64,000 nucleotides of DNA. It comes from Raffaelea ambrosiae. Its lineage: Eukaryota > Ascomycota > Sordariomycetes > Ophiostomatales > Ophiostomataceae. The position numbers and the translations under genes are program-made. The notes below the pieces were generated by a model, which saw nothing but the letters and a program-made list of their open reading frames with translations, was not told the origin of the DNA and ran no database searches. Below, piece by piece: positions 63,942-64,000 of this stretch (position 1 is its first letter; every line of letters starts with the position of its first letter). The stretch spans positions 2,702,226 to 2,766,225 of the forward strand of contig PCDI01000004.1 in assembly GCA_002778195.1 (NCBI GenBank), written 5' to 3'.

Positions 63942-64000
63942 ACTAGGTTCGGTGTACTCGTGGGGCTGTCACGAACGGCTGGCAAAAATCCGGCGCCTTT

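Larger units (their letters stand above)
63733..63942. mobile_element. Compact inverted-repeat element (MITE-like)
   Basis: A 38-base sequence at 63781-63818 is repeated in perfect inverted orientation at 63904-63941. Between the arms lie a 16-bp tandem array and a short hairpin. The 12-base end CTGGCACGAGTA occurs three times (63733-63744 forward, 63780-63791 reverse, 63931-63942 forward), so a smaller inverted pair sits just left of the main one. It is too short to encode a transposase and looks like a non-autonomous DNA transposon. I cannot identify a target-site duplication with certainty. Confidence 0.6.

Overview
The window is genomic DNA of a filamentous ascomycete (Pezizomycotina). 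The evidence is short GT-AG introns (mostly about 55-230 nt), Zn(II)2Cys6 transcription factors, many MFS transporters of fungal-specific groups, a fungal vWA-Hint protein, a tannase/feruloyl-esterase-family enzyme and eukaryotic tRNA genes. Many third codon positions in the transporter and enzyme genes are G or C, while several gene-poor stretches (about 20-21, 23-28, 34-41 and 56-60 kb) look clearly richer in A+T. The species cannot be named from the sequence. The assembly has one lone N (11284) and a 25-N gap (30019-30043).

Layout. 0-10.5 kb: the 5' end of a secreted-protein gene leaving the left edge, a Zn2Cys6 regulator with a probable one-base frameshift, a 14-TM MFS exporter, a divergent pair of paralogous small secreted four-cysteine proteins, an NmrA-like NAD(P)-binding protein and an unrecognised probable organellar protein. 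10.8-20.2 kb: a candidate nitrogen/amide utilisation cluster made of a DAL5-like permease, a divergently transcribed Zn2Cys6 regulator, a metal-dependent amidohydrolase and an amidase-signature enzyme. 21.3-33.9 kb: a wrecked cytochrome P450, tRNA-Thr, an unknown secreted protein, tRNA-Glu, a large Gln-rich protein with an unusual zinc-cluster motif, and an LsdA-like ferritin-fold secreted protein. 33.9-41 kb is gene-poor and holds one sugar transporter. 41-48 kb: a tannase-family esterase that lacks the family's two disulfide cysteines next to the triad, a secreted protein made of two tandem DUF8021-like units, and a 12-TM MFS transporter. 48-55.5 kb: a GFA-type zinc protein, an aldo/keto reductase, a second DAL5-like permease and a second 14-TM MFS exporter. 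56-60 kb: A+T-richer DNA with hypothetical reading frames. 60.1-62.7 kb: a vWA-Hint protein. The right end carries a compact inverted-repeat element that looks like a small DNA transposon.

How the genes may work together (inference): the 10.8-20.2 kb group has the parts needed to import, regulate and hydrolyse an amide or N-acyl compound. The esterase and the DUF8021-like protein are adjacent, same-strand, probably exported proteins and may act together outside the cell. The divergent small secreted pair shares one upstream region with a TATA-like box on each side, which would suit co-regulation. No CRISPR, rRNA or intact autonomous transposon was seen.
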